Shown piece by piece: positions 9,740 through 19,000 of a stretch of 64,000 nt of DNA. How positions within the stretch are numbered: the first letter of the stretch is position 1; each line of letters begins with the position of its first letter. The notes under the pieces are model-generated. The model searched no databases, had not been told where the DNA came from, and saw only the letters and a list, made by a program, of their open reading frames with translations. Source of the stretch: Anaerococcus provencensis (GTDB lineage: Bacteria > Bacillota > Clostridia > Tissierellales > Peptoniphilaceae); assembly GCF_000312365.2 (NCBI RefSeq), contig NZ_HG003687.1, positions 171,815-235,814 of the forward strand, in the 5' to 3' direction. The position numbers and the translations under genes were made by a program.

Positions 9740-12004
9740 ATGAACGGGAAATATAAATCAAAAGTATTGGCCGGTTTGCTGAGCTTATTTATGGTGCTTG
9801 GCGTGATTTTTTCACCACTTGCCTATGCTAAAGAAGAGGGTAATACCCAGACTTATGGCAACATTGATATTGATGTGCCTAGAAATGGCAATGACGCAAA
9901 AGAGGATGCAAAACCTCGTAAATTTAGATATTTCAAAGTATCTGATAAAGAATCTACTAATGAAGAACTTGAAGCCCTTTGCAAAAAAGTCGATGCTATG
10001 AAGATGGAAGAAGTTGTAAAGGCATACGGCGAAGGAACAGAATCAGAACCTTCAAAAGTAAAGACTGCTGATGATGGAGTTTCTTGTGATTCTTTCGAAC
10101 TTAGAGGTCTTCCTGCAGGTACATATGTTCTTAAGGAAACTGAAGAGTCTGCGTCTAACCACCAATACAAAATGGTAGCTATAGCTTTCTGCTTACAAGA
10201 AGGAGTTACAGAGATTAGCTATGTTAAGGATAAGGTAAGAGAGGATAATAAACCTTTGATCTTAAACAAAGTTGGTGTGACTGTAGATGGAAAAGGCAAC
10301 AAAACAGAAGAAAAGCTTTCTGGCGTTGTATTTAACTTAATAGATATTGACAAAGAAAAAAATAACGAAGAAGATTCTATAGTAAAACTTGTTAAAGACA
10401 AAGATGGTGTTTATTCTTACATAAATTATAGCAAAAATGCCATTACAGATTTAGTAACTAATGAAGGTGGTCAAATTATCATCAATGATTTGCCAGAAGG
10501 AAACTACAAGTTCAAAGAGATAAAAACTGACGAAGATAAGGGTTACAAGATTTTTGAAGGTAAGGAATATTCTGAGGATATAAACTTTATACCAAGCAAT
10601 GGTAAAAATATCACCGTTACTAATGAAAAGGAAGAAAAAAATACTCTTCACCTCAAAAAAATCGACGGAACTGACCCGAAAATAACCCTAGCTGGCGTAG
10701 AATTTGAACTTTATGCTGCATCTGGTAATGATCTTTTCCCAGTTGGAGTTGACAAAGATGGCAAATATATTATCTCAGATGGCAAAAACACTGAAGTCAA
10801 GGATTTGAATTTCATCTTCAAAACAGATGAAAACGGATCAATAATTCTAACAGATTTACCAAAACCACCTGCTGGATATAGATATGAATTTAGGGAAGTG
10901 AAAACTCTAGATGATTACGTACTTGTATCTGACAGAACCTACCCTGCAGAATTTGGCAAGGCAATCACTGTCGAAAACTACAAGGATGAATTTATTGAAA
11001 TTAACCTAACCAAGAAAGACCAAATAACACCAAATAAGGTCCTTGACAAGGTTGGTTTCCAATTATACAGAACTAAGATTAATAAAAATGAGGATGGTAC
11101 AGCTCGCAAGGAAAGAGAACTTGTGGGACTTGTTGGAAGCACAGGAAGCTACCAATTTGATAGCAATGCTGGCGAATCAAACTTAATTTACCAACTATAC
11201 ACCAATGAAAATGGGGAAATCAAAGTTACTGGTTTGCCTGATGGTGACTACTATTTTAAAGAAAATGAACCATTGAAAGACTATGATTCAGCTGAAAACC
11301 GTGGCAAGGAAAATGCAAGACCTTTCTCAAGGAAACTTAGCAAACAAACCCTTACAAACAAGCCAAAAGATGTTGTTCCACCAGATGGAAACAGAAAGAA
11401 AAAGGGTGGATATAAATTCATAAAGATTGATGATTCCAAGGAAAAGAACAGACTTGCTAATGCTGTATTTGCCGTATTTATTGAAAATGATAAAGGAGAA
11501 TACATTCCATATGTCGTAAATGAAAAGGGACAGTATGCTCCAGATGACAAAGATGCCAAGAGATTGACATTAAAATCAGCATCAAACGGTGAATTCGAAG
11601 TACAAAATCTTCCACTTGGCAAATATATGCTACGTGAAACAGCTGCTCCAAATGGATATATATTGGATGTAAATCCTATTAAGTTTGAAATCACAAGCAA
11701 TAGCTACGAAAAAGATGCTATAATGATTGTAAATAAAAAGGATACAAAAAAGACTGTTGTTCCACCAACGGTAACACCACCTGGAAAGACAAACACTCCA
11801 GGAACAACACCACCATCAACAACAGTAAAACCACCAACAACTTACTATGTTCCAGGCAACAAGACAAGAATCCCAAGAGGACCACTTGTAAAAACAGGTG
11901 ATATCAGAATAGTAGTCCTAGTAGCCCTAGGAATCGTGATGATAGTAGCTGGATCAATCATAGTAAACAAAGACGAAAAGAATCAAAAAATTCAATTAGC
12001 ATAA
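9740..12004 (+). CDS. Cna-B (SpaA-type) pilin with LVKTG sortase signal
   Basis: 754 aa. Signal peptide of about 30 residues (MNGKYKSKVLAGLL ... LAYA). At least five Cna-B-like segments follow, recognisable by paired motifs such as GVVFNLI..LPEGNYKFKEI, GVEFELY..YRFEVK-type ends and AVFAVFI..LPLGKYMLRETAAPNGY. A Pro/Thr-rich stretch (about 678-705, TPPGKTNTPGTTPP) leads to the anchor LVKTGD near residue 716, a hydrophobic segment and a charged tail. Lys instead of Pro in the pentapeptide is unusual but recurs in the minus-strand surface protein (VKTGI). ATG start with TAGGAG upstream and its own promoter. It probably forms a minor or backbone pilin polymerised by the three class C sortases just downstream; which role is not decidable from sequence. 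Confidence 0.85.
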   Translation: MNGKYKSKVLAGLLSLFMVLGVIFSPLAYAKEEGNTQTYGNIDIDVPRNGNDAKEDAKPRKFRYFKVSDKESTNEELEALCKKVDAMKMEEVVKAYGEGTESEPSKVKTADDGVSCDSFELRGLPAGTYVLKETEESASNHQYKMVAIAFCLQEGVTEISYVKDKVREDNKPLILNKVGVTVDGKGNKTEEKLSGVVFNLIDIDKEKNNEEDSIVKLVKDKDGVYSYINYSKNAITDLVTNEGGQIIINDLPEGNYKFKEIKTDEDKGYKIFEGKEYSEDINFIPSNGKNITVTNEKEEKNTLHLKKIDGTDPKITLAGVEFELYAASGNDLFPVGVDKDGKYIISDGKNTEVKDLNFIFKTDENGSIILTDLPKPPAGYRYEFREVKTLDDYVLVSDRTYPAEFGKAITVENYKDEFIEINLTKKDQITPNKVLDKVGFQLYRTKINKNEDGTARKERELVGLVGSTGSYQFDSNAGESNLIYQLYTNENGEIKVTGLPDGDYYFKENEPLKDYDSAENRGKENARPFSRKLSKQTLTNKPKDVVPPDGNRKKKGGYKFIKIDDSKEKNRLANAVFAVFIENDKGEYIPYVVNEKGQYAPDDKDAKRLTLKSASNGEFEVQNLPLGKYMLRETAAPNGYILDVNPIKFEITSNSYEKDAIMIVNKKDTKKTVVPPTVTPPGKTNTPGTTPPSTTVKPPTTYYVPGNKTRIPRGPLVKTGDIRIVVLVALGIVMIVAGSIIVNKDEKNQKIQLA

Positions 12005-12026
12005 GCTAGAATTTAAGAGAAAATAG

Positions 12027-12055
12027 AAGGTTTCAAGAAGAAACCTTTTATTTTG
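12027..12055 (+). terminator. Terminator of the Cna-B pilin gene
   Basis: Stem AAGGTTTC/GAAACCTT with a five-base loop, followed by a T-rich tract (TTTTATTTTG). It separates the pilin transcript from the repeats and sortase genes. Confidence 0.85.
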
Positions 12056-12118
12056 CTTTATAAGAGGACTGTCATTGGGAATGCGTAGAAGATCTACAAT
12101 GGTAGGCACTTACAATGC

Positions 12119-12210
12119 TGTCATTATCAGCGAAAGCGAAGAATCCCCTGGCTTAGTGGTGCTTTATGAGATCCTTCGGTCGGCCTCAAAGGCCTCCCTC
12201 GAGGATGACA
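12119..12210 (-). repeat. Dispersed intergenic repeat, copy 5 (inverted)
   Basis: TGTCATTATCAGCG ... GAGGATGACA, in the opposite orientation to copies 1-4: the GAAGAATCCCCTGG block is the reverse complement of CCAGGGGATTCTTC. An incidental open frame across it is not a gene. Confidence 0.65.
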
Positions 12211-12265
12211 GGGGGGTTAATTCATTTATGAATTTTCGATTAACATCGTTAATCTCATCAATTAC

Positions 12266-12325
12266 TGTCATTCTGAGCGAACGCGAAGAATCCCCTGGCT
12301 TAGTGCTGCTTTATGAGATACCTTG
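12266..12325 (-). repeat. Dispersed intergenic repeat, copy 6 (inverted, truncated)
   Basis: TGTCATTCTGAGCGAACGCG ... CCCCTGGCTTAGTGCTGC, similar to the start of copy 5; its far end is missing. Confidence 0.6.
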
Positions 12326-12423
12326 GCCAATGGTCTAATGATGGCAGTTTACATATAATAAAACATAAAAAGAATTCACGAAGTGAACTTCTTCTGCTCA
12401 TGCTCCACGCAGTGGCGGAGGGA

Positions 12424-12506
12424 GATAAATGACCGTTGATTTCGGCCATTTATCCCGAAAACATAGTGCGGTAGCACGGAAGAGCTTCGTAAGAAGCGAG
12501 TTTTCG
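12424..12506 (+). ncRNA. Tandem structured element, copy A
   Basis: 83 nt with three parts. (1) Hairpin GATAAATGACC / GGCCATTTATC (12424-12434, 12444-12454). (2) Closing stem CGAAAAC / GTTTTCG (12456-12462, 12500-12506). (3) Two hairpins inside it: GTGC-GGTA-GCAC (12466-12477) and GCTTC-GTAA-GAAGC (12484-12497, a GNRA loop). Copy B keeps the fold with compensatory base changes, which supports an RNA structure. Strand is inferred from the GNRA loops and from the sortase genes downstream. No known RNA family was recognised. Confidence 0.5.
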
Positions 12507-12535
12507 TAGAAAATGGGTTTTGGGGGTTCGGGGGA

Positions 12536-12618
12536 GTTAAACAGCCGTTGATTTGGGTTGTTTAACCCGGAAACTCAGTGCGGTAGCACGAAGGAGCTTT
12601 GCAAAAAGCGAGTTTCCG
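12536..12618 (+). ncRNA. Tandem structured element, copy B
   Basis: 83 nt, starting 112 nt after copy A. Hairpin GTTAAACAGCC / GGTTGTTTAAC, closing stem CGGAAAC / GTTTCCG, and inner hairpins GTGC-GGTA-GCAC and GCTTT-GCAA-AAAGC (GNRA loop). Relative to copy A, three pairs in stem 1, one in the closing stem and one in the GNRA hairpin change on both sides. Further G/C-rich sequence continues to about 12685 (AGGGGT ... ACCCCT). Confidence 0.5.
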
Positions 12619-12769
12619 TAGGGTATAGGGGTCTGTCCTCTGTCAGCCGGACGGGCTAATTACCCCTAATCCCTATCCCCCGAGTACTAAGCATTTTAGT
12701 TTTTATGTAATTACACTTAATTAAGGGTTCCTTAAAGGGAAGTAAATCCCTTAAAAGAAAAGAGTTTTG

Positions 12770-13828
12770 ATGCCTTTTAATAAGAAAAAAGTTAAAGAAG
12801 AAAAAGTTAATAAAGTTAAGAAGAAAAAGCCCCAGTCCAAGGCTTCGAAATGGATTTGGAGGTCTATTTTCCTTCTTGGTTTTTTGGTTATGCTCTATCC
12901 TTTGATCAACCGCTTGTACTATCGTATCGATTCTACTGGCCAAGTTGATACTTTTAAGGCTGGGACTAATAACCTTTCTACAGATGAGGTCAAAAGACGT
13001 ATAGGTCTGGCTCATGCATATAATGAGTCATTGTCTGGCGAGAATATTGCCGATGACCCATATACTAGGAAAAAGCAAGAAGAAGGTCGCAAGGAATACG
13101 CCCGTATGTTGGAAGTTTCTGAGATGATAGGGCACGTGGAGATTCCTCGTATCAACCAAGATTTGCCAATTTTTGCTGGTACTAGCGAAGATATACTCCA
13201 AAAGGGTGTAGGTCACTTGGAGGGTACATCTCTTCCAGTTGGGGGCAATTCAACTCACGCTGTTTTGACCGCTCACTCTGGTTTGCCTGAGGCGACCTTG
13301 TTTACCCACCTTAACCAACTTGAGATTGGCGATAAGTTCTATGTTCACAACATAGAAGGTGTTATGGCCTATCAAGTAGACCAGATAAAGGTAATAGAAC
13401 CTAGCAATTTCGAAGATTTGATGGTTGCTCCAGGTCACGATTATGTGACGCTTTTGACTTGTACGCCGATAATGATTAACACTCATAGACTTATAGTAAG
13501 GGGGCACAGAGTACCATACGTACCTGCTGTGGATGAAGAATTGATTAGAACAAATAAAGCAAACTGGATATTTAGAATATTATTTTTCGTGGCCTTATTC
13601 TTGATTATAGTTCTTATCATAAGACTTATTAAGTTAAGACGTGAGAACAAGGACTATTACAAACGTCTAGAAGAAGTTAGAAAAGAACAAGAAGACTTGA
13701 AGAAGATGTTTATGAATTCTGGTAATTTCAGAAATTACCAAGGATCTTCGGATATGTTTGAGCAGATGAGGTCTACTGGTTCAAATACTGGAAATGATAG
13801 CAATAATTTAGGAAATAGTGATGAATAA
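12770..13828 (+). CDS. Class C sortase (first of three)
   Basis: 352 aa. Membrane-anchored transpeptidase that cleaves LPXTG-like signals and joins pilins through lysine side chains. Basic N terminus and a TM segment (about 25-45), a lid motif DPYTRKKQ of class C enzymes, the core EIPRINQDLPIFAGTSEDIL, a HSGLP segment near the catalytic His, TLLTCTP with the catalytic Cys at about 231, HRLIVRGHR with the catalytic Arg, then a second TM and a charged, Ser/Asn-rich tail. ATG 12770 is preferred; an in-frame TTG lies 3 bases upstream. The ribosome site is weak (AAAAGAG). Overlaps the next sortase by 8 bases. The catalytic His segment reads AHSG where the next two enzymes read GHRG. Confidence 0.9.
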   Translation: MPFNKKKVKEEKVNKVKKKKPQSKASKWIWRSIFLLGFLVMLYPLINRLYYRIDSTGQVDTFKAGTNNLSTDEVKRRIGLAHAYNESLSGENIADDPYTRKKQEEGRKEYARMLEVSEMIGHVEIPRINQDLPIFAGTSEDILQKGVGHLEGTSLPVGGNSTHAVLTAHSGLPEATLFTHLNQLEIGDKFYVHNIEGVMAYQVDQIKVIEPSNFEDLMVAPGHDYVTLLTCTPIMINTHRLIVRGHRVPYVPAVDEELIRTNKANWIFRILFFVALFLIIVLIIRLIKLRRENKDYYKRLEEVRKEQEDLKKMFMNSGNFRNYQGSSDMFEQMRSTGSNTGNDSNNLGNSDE

Positions 13829-14702
13829 GAAGGGCACACTTAAGAAAAACCTGCCTTTCATCCTCATCTTTATCATAGGACTATTGATTTTTGCCTATCC
13901 GCTTATCAGCCAGAAATATTATGAAATTGAATCCACCAATGAAGTCGTAGAGTTTCAGAAGAAAACTGATGAAGTTGACAAGGCTGACATAGAAAAACGT
14001 ATAGATTTGGCCCGCGCCTACAACTCTACCTTGGATCCATCTAGGCTTGCCGATCCTTTTACAGAAAAGGAAAAAGAGGGTCGAGCAGAATATGCTAGGA
14101 TGCTTGAGGTAAACGAGATGCTAGGCCATGTGGAGATACCGAGGATTGGCCAAGATTTGCCAGTATATGCTGGTACAAGTGACGATGTTCTTGAAAAGGG
14201 CCTTGGCCACTTGGAAGGTACATCTCTTCCTATAGGCGGGACTTCCACCCACACAGTTATCACGGGTCACAGGGGTCTTCCAAATGCCAAACTATTTAGA
14301 AACCTTGACCAATTGGTAGAAGGGGATATCTTCTATATACACAACATAGAAACAACCCTGGCCTATCAGATTGACCATATTGAGGTTGTAGACCCATCAA
14401 ATTTTGAACCTGTTATGGTCAAAGAAGGCGAAGATTTGGCAACACTTTTGACCTGTACACCATACATGATCAACTCACACAGGCTCTTGGTCAGGGGGCA
14501 CAGAATCCCATATCAGGCAGCTATAGATGACGGTGTGGCCAATACACCTAGACTAAAACCAGACTTTTTGCAATTATTCTTGGTAATGCTACCAGTGATA
14601 GTATTTTTGCTAATAATATTGATCAGAGAAGCTAGAAGAAGAAAGAGATTGTCAAGAGAGGTAGAGAGTATTGAACAAGAAATTAAAGCTTACAAAAACT
14701 AA
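13821..14702 (+). CDS. Class C sortase (second of three)
   Basis: 293 aa, a close paralogue of the preceding enzyme. N-terminal TM (about 10-28), lid motif ADPFTEKEK, EIPRIGQDLPVYAGTSDDVL core, GHRGLP (catalytic His), TLLTCTP (Cys at about 212), HRLLVRGHR (Arg), C-terminal TM and basic tail. Pilus-specific sortase expected to polymerise pilins of this locus. ATG 13821 with AGGAAAT before it; a GTG directly precedes. Overlap with both neighbours indicates translational coupling in one operon. Confidence 0.92.
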   Translation: MNKKGTLKKNLPFILIFIIGLLIFAYPLISQKYYEIESTNEVVEFQKKTDEVDKADIEKRIDLARAYNSTLDPSRLADPFTEKEKEGRAEYARMLEVNEMLGHVEIPRIGQDLPVYAGTSDDVLEKGLGHLEGTSLPIGGTSTHTVITGHRGLPNAKLFRNLDQLVEGDIFYIHNIETTLAYQIDHIEVVDPSNFEPVMVKEGEDLATLLTCTPYMINSHRLLVRGHRIPYQAAIDDGVANTPRLKPDFLQLFLVMLPVIVFLLIILIREARRRKRLSREVESIEQEIKAYKN

Positions 14703-15585
14703 TACACTTGGATATATCCTAATACTTGTGGGACTTTTGTTTGTAACAGTTCCCCTTATCAGGAGATCTTACAAAGACTACTCTGCCCGCATGGCTGAAA
14801 AAGAATTTAGGCAAATCCAAGAAAATAGAAAAGCAGAAGATGTGGTAGAAGAGACAAAGAATGCAGAAGAATATAACGAGATTGTAAGAAATTCCGATAT
14901 AACTGTAGTTGACCCATTTACAGCCGAAGACTACAAGACAAGTTATGAGAAATTTCAAAACACAAATATTCCCTTTGCCTACCTAGTAATTCCAAAGCTA
15001 GACAAACGCCTACCCTTGTATCTTGATGCAACACTTGACCATATATCAAGGGGAGTTGCTCAAGTGGATGGAACTTCTATCCCTGTAGGTGGGCCAGGTA
15101 CAAGGTCAGTCATTGCTGGCCACAGGGGATGGTGGGGAGATACCATGTTCTTATATCTTGACCAGCTAAACTATGGTGACTATGTTTATTTAGAACGTGC
15201 CGAACAAACTATGCGCTATGTAGTAAGCGACAAGGAAGTCATCGATCCTTACGATTGGAACAAATTGGCTCCAAGGGGAGATGCAGATATTATAAGTCTT
15301 ATGACATGTTCGCCATTTTTGCCACCAAGACCAAACAGACTCTTGGTAAATTGCGTTCGTGACGAAACAACAAAGACTATAGCTGAGGAATTCAAACTCC
15401 CAGGCACAGACGACTACCCAGTAAGTCAAAAAGATGAAGAAGAAAACAAGGTCTCATCTACAGATAAAACAGTAGCAATGACGAGAATAGCAACCCTAAT
15501 CCTAGCTATCATCGGAACACTACTATTTATATTAATATTAATAAGATTTATAAGAAGACTTAAAAATACAATAAGTAATAGATGA
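14671..15585 (+). CDS. Class C sortase (third, more divergent)
   Basis: 304 aa. N-terminal TM, class C lid region (DPFTAEDYKTSYEKF), VIPKLDKRLPLYLDATLDHI core, AGHRGWWGDTMF around the catalytic His, SLMTCSPF with Cys at about 213, NRLLVNCVR with the catalytic Arg and a C-terminal TM. Starts at TTG with GAGAGGTAGAGAG just upstream, overlapping the previous gene by 32 bases. Multiple sortases in one pilus locus usually differ in pilin preference; this one, the most divergent, may add the tip or minor pilin (inference). Confidence 0.9.
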   Translation: MNKKLKLTKTNTLGYILILVGLLFVTVPLIRRSYKDYSARMAEKEFRQIQENRKAEDVVEETKNAEEYNEIVRNSDITVVDPFTAEDYKTSYEKFQNTNIPFAYLVIPKLDKRLPLYLDATLDHISRGVAQVDGTSIPVGGPGTRSVIAGHRGWWGDTMFLYLDQLNYGDYVYLERAEQTMRYVVSDKEVIDPYDWNKLAPRGDADIISLMTCSPFLPPRPNRLLVNCVRDETTKTIAEEFKLPGTDDYPVSQKDEEENKVSSTDKTVAMTRIATLILAIIGTLLFILILIRFIRRLKNTISNR

Positions 15586-15590
15586 CTATT

Positions 15591-15632
15591 ATCCCAGATA
15601 TTTTAGGAAGACTTAAATATCTGGGATTTTTT
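15591..15632 (+). terminator. Terminator of the class C sortase operon
   Basis: Perfect 13-bp stem ATCCCAGATATTT / AAATATCTGGGAT followed by six Ts. It ends pilus locus 1. Confidence 0.9.
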
Positions 15633-15673
15633 ATTGAAAATATTTTAAGCTTTAATTAAAATAAAATTTCATA

Positions 15674-15702
15674 TTGGTGTTTTGTATTTATGATGATATA
15701 AT
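15674..15702 (+). promoter_or_regulatory. Promoter of the Phd/YefM gene and possibly pilus locus 2
   Basis: TTGGTG, 17-base spacer, TATAAT. There is no terminator between the antitoxin gene and the giant adhesin at 16035, so this promoter could drive both. Confidence 0.5.
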
Positions 15703-15725
15703 TATGACTATGAGAGGATATAGTA

Positions 15726-15998
15726 ATGATAAATATAAGACCAGTATCAGATTTGAGAAATAAATTTCCAGAAATTGAAGAGATTGTAATTAATACAGAT
15801 TCTCCAGTTTTTCTAACTAAAAATGGATATGGAACAATGGTGATTATGAGTATTGAACAATATTCTAGTCTTTTTGATAATATAGAAAGAAAACTTGACC
15901 AGACTAATCAATTGGCCGAATCTCCATCACAAAGACTAAGTAAAGAAGAAATATTTGATAGAGCCAGAACTCGAATAGAAGGACGAGAAAAAATATAA
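15726..15998 (+). CDS. Phd/YefM family antitoxin-like protein (no toxin partner seen)
   Basis: 90 aa. The N-terminal Phd/YefM fold is clear: IRPVSDLRNKFPEIEEIVINTDSPVFLTKNGYGTMVIMSIEQYSSL, followed by a charged C-terminal tail. Family members bind DNA as dimers, repress their own operon and neutralise RelE- or Doc-type toxins. Here the next gene, 36 bases downstream, is a secreted adhesin and no toxin gene is present. It may therefore be an orphan antitoxin or a recruited transcriptional regulator of pilus locus 2. ATG start with GAGAGG upstream. Confidence 0.85.
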   Translation: MINIRPVSDLRNKFPEIEEIVINTDSPVFLTKNGYGTMVIMSIEQYSSLFDNIERKLDQTNQLAESPSQRLSKEEIFDRARTRIEGREKI

Positions 15999-16034
15999 GT
16001 AGAAATATTAACCGACAGAAAGGAGGTGGAATGA

Positions 16035-19000
16035 TTGATTAACAAAGTAATATCAGCCTTTATGGCCTTATCTATGATGTTTTCTTCGACGATAACTCCC
16101 TTAAAAGCATCAAGCCCAGTTGATAGCAATGTTGAAACTATCATGAGTCTTGATTATAAAGATCAAAGTGAAGAAAATAATGAATCCTCTTTAGTGGAAA
16201 GTGATAGTAAGCCAGAAATGGCAAATACTAGTGAAGATGTTATAGAAGATTCATCAGAAGAAGAAATAATCTATAGCCAACAGTCTTTAAGAGCAGACAT
16301 ATATACTGATAGTTCTTTTAGCAAACTATCCGGTGTGGATTATAGCATAAAGATAAAAGGAAATTTTCCAGAAGCTGCTTGTATCAAGGCATATATTAAA
16401 GCTAATAAGGAAAAGTCTTCTGAGACAGAGGATGTCATTTCATTTGCCTTTGAAATATTTGATAAAGATGGAAATATTATAAAGGAAGATCAACCACAGA
16501 CTTTTGAAATAGAAATAAAGTCAGATGAGATTAGTCCAGATGATGAATATTTCCTCTATGAAAATGATAGATATAAAACAATAAATGATTTCAATCTCCA
16601 AGCTGGATCTATAACTTTCTTTTCAAAAGCTAAGAGATTTATCCTAGGGAAAAATAAGCTCCAAGAACCAGATAATAAAGATTCTAAGCTAGCAGATGAT
16701 TTAGCTGAGGAGCTTATTTATCAAGATCTTTATGCAGGAATATATAAGAATAAGTCCTATAGGGCATTGGCAGATGATAATACAAAGATTAGGCTTACTG
16801 GAAAATTACCAGCCAATGCAAGAGTGAGAGCCTACCCAGTTCAAATACAAATTCAAGGCCAAGAAGTTCTTGCAGCCTATGATATAGGCATTTTTGACAA
16901 GGATGGCAATGAGTACAAGGTAAGTCCAGATAATAATATTAAGGTAGAAATTACCAATACGGCTATCAAAAAGGCTAAAAAGGTTGAAGTTTACCACAAA
17001 GAAGATGAATATGCTCCAGAAGAAAAGCTAAGAGATAAAACAAAAACAGACGATACTGTTTCCTTTAAGGCAGATACTTTCTCCATATATGCAGTAACAG
17101 AGCCTGAAGGTAAATCCACTACTTTTATTTTCTTGAATGCGAATAAAGATAATCAGGACGAAGTGTATGACCTACAAAAAATCAGAAATGGTGAGAAGCT
17201 TACAGAGCCTGATTTGCCCATCTCATCAACTAAGGGCAAGTTTGATGGCTGGTACTATTATGAAAATAAATCCTATGGAGAAAAATTTGACTTTACTAAG
17301 CCAGTAGTAGTAAATGACAAATCTCCAGGTACCATATATTTGAAAAGTAAGTATACAGATACTTTATTTTTAAACTTCATTGATAGGAAAAAGTACAAGG
17401 CAGAGGATGGAAGTGATGGCTTTGTAGATGAGATAATAACTACCAGAGAAGTTACTGAGGGAAACAAGATTTCAGCAGATGATATACCAGTTATATCAAG
17501 TGAAAGTGAAACAGTATTTTCTCACTGGTCAACAAATCCAAATGGGGGAGTTCCCTTTGATTTTAACACTGTAATCACTGAAGATTTTATAAAGCAAAAT
17601 AAGGCTAGTAAATCTTATGCAGAACTAAAGCTATATGCAGTTTACAAGAAAGCTTTGACAGTAACATTCGACTCCCAAGGTGGAACTTATGTTAATAAGC
17701 AAATAGTCTATAGTGGTGATAAGATTATTTTTTCTGACCTAACAAATCCTGTTAGGCCAGGCTATAACTTTAAATATTGGTCTGAAAGCCCCAATGGTCC
17801 ACAGTTTAATACAAGTAAAATCATATCAAAAGATACCAAGCTATATGCGGTCTACTCTCCACAAGTTGTTAAATATACGATAAACCATTGGTTGGAAAAT
17901 GCTGATGATGATGGATATTCTTTAAATCAATCTGAAACTAAAACAGCCAATGCTGGTACTCTTACTAATAAAGATTCTAGTACTTATAAACTTTCTAGTA
18001 GTATTCAAAAAAGAGAAGGAATGGTATATGACCATGCTGATAGTCAAAAAGTTATAAGGGGAGATGGCGGGACAGAAATAAATTTATACTACAAAAGGCA
18101 AAGATTTAAATATAAGATATTTACAGGCTTATGGCCAATTATACACTATATAGTAAATGAAGATGTAAAGTGGGGAGCTGATACGACTCCTTATTATAAC
18201 CGTGCTAAACAAATTCTAGGGGATGGAGTAAGTTTTAAAGAAGATAGTGTCCTAGGACAAATGGTTACTTATCCGGTAAGAATGCCAAAGCAAGAGTATG
18301 TTTTAAGAGCTTGGAATGATGGGAAAAATGAATGGAATGTTAGAATAATTGATTTAGAAACTAATGATCTTATTAGGCTAGACCAACAAACTTCTCATTT
18401 AGACTCCGAAAGCCAAGGCTATACTGGAGGGGAGCTAATACCTGGCTACACTTTCAAATATGTAGAAAGCTCTGGTAATAAATTTGCAAGACCAAAAAAA
18501 GTTCATCCTAATGGTGGTACATCTGAATTACCAGAAGTATGGGTATACTATATTAGAAATAGGCATACATTAACATTTTCTTCCAATGGTAGTGGAAATG
18601 ATATAACAATAAGCAATGTACCATATGATTATAATCTAGAAAAATATGTTCCTGATAATTATATAATAGGGCAAACTAAGAATTCTGATGGAAAAATTTT
18701 TGCAGGGTGGTATGACAATTCATCTGGCTCTGGAAATCCAATAGATTTTACTAAGAAAACTATGCCAGATAATGACCTCAAGGTCTATGCAAAGTGGGAC
18801 TTGCCAAAGTATAAGGTTATAGCCTACAAGCAAAGAAATAACCCCGCAGCTGGTACAACAGAGCAGATAATCAAAGAAGGAGATACGGTAGATAGGAGCA
18901 AGCTTAGTGCTGACAAACCTCCTATTGCAATAGAAACTCCAGGCTCTGTCTTAAAATGGTACGCCTTTATAGATGGAGCTTTGACAGAATACAATTTCTC

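Noticed and set aside
12075..12338. Open frame of 87 codons
   Set aside because: It runs entirely through two inverted copies of the dispersed repeat and has no ribosome site or protein-like composition.
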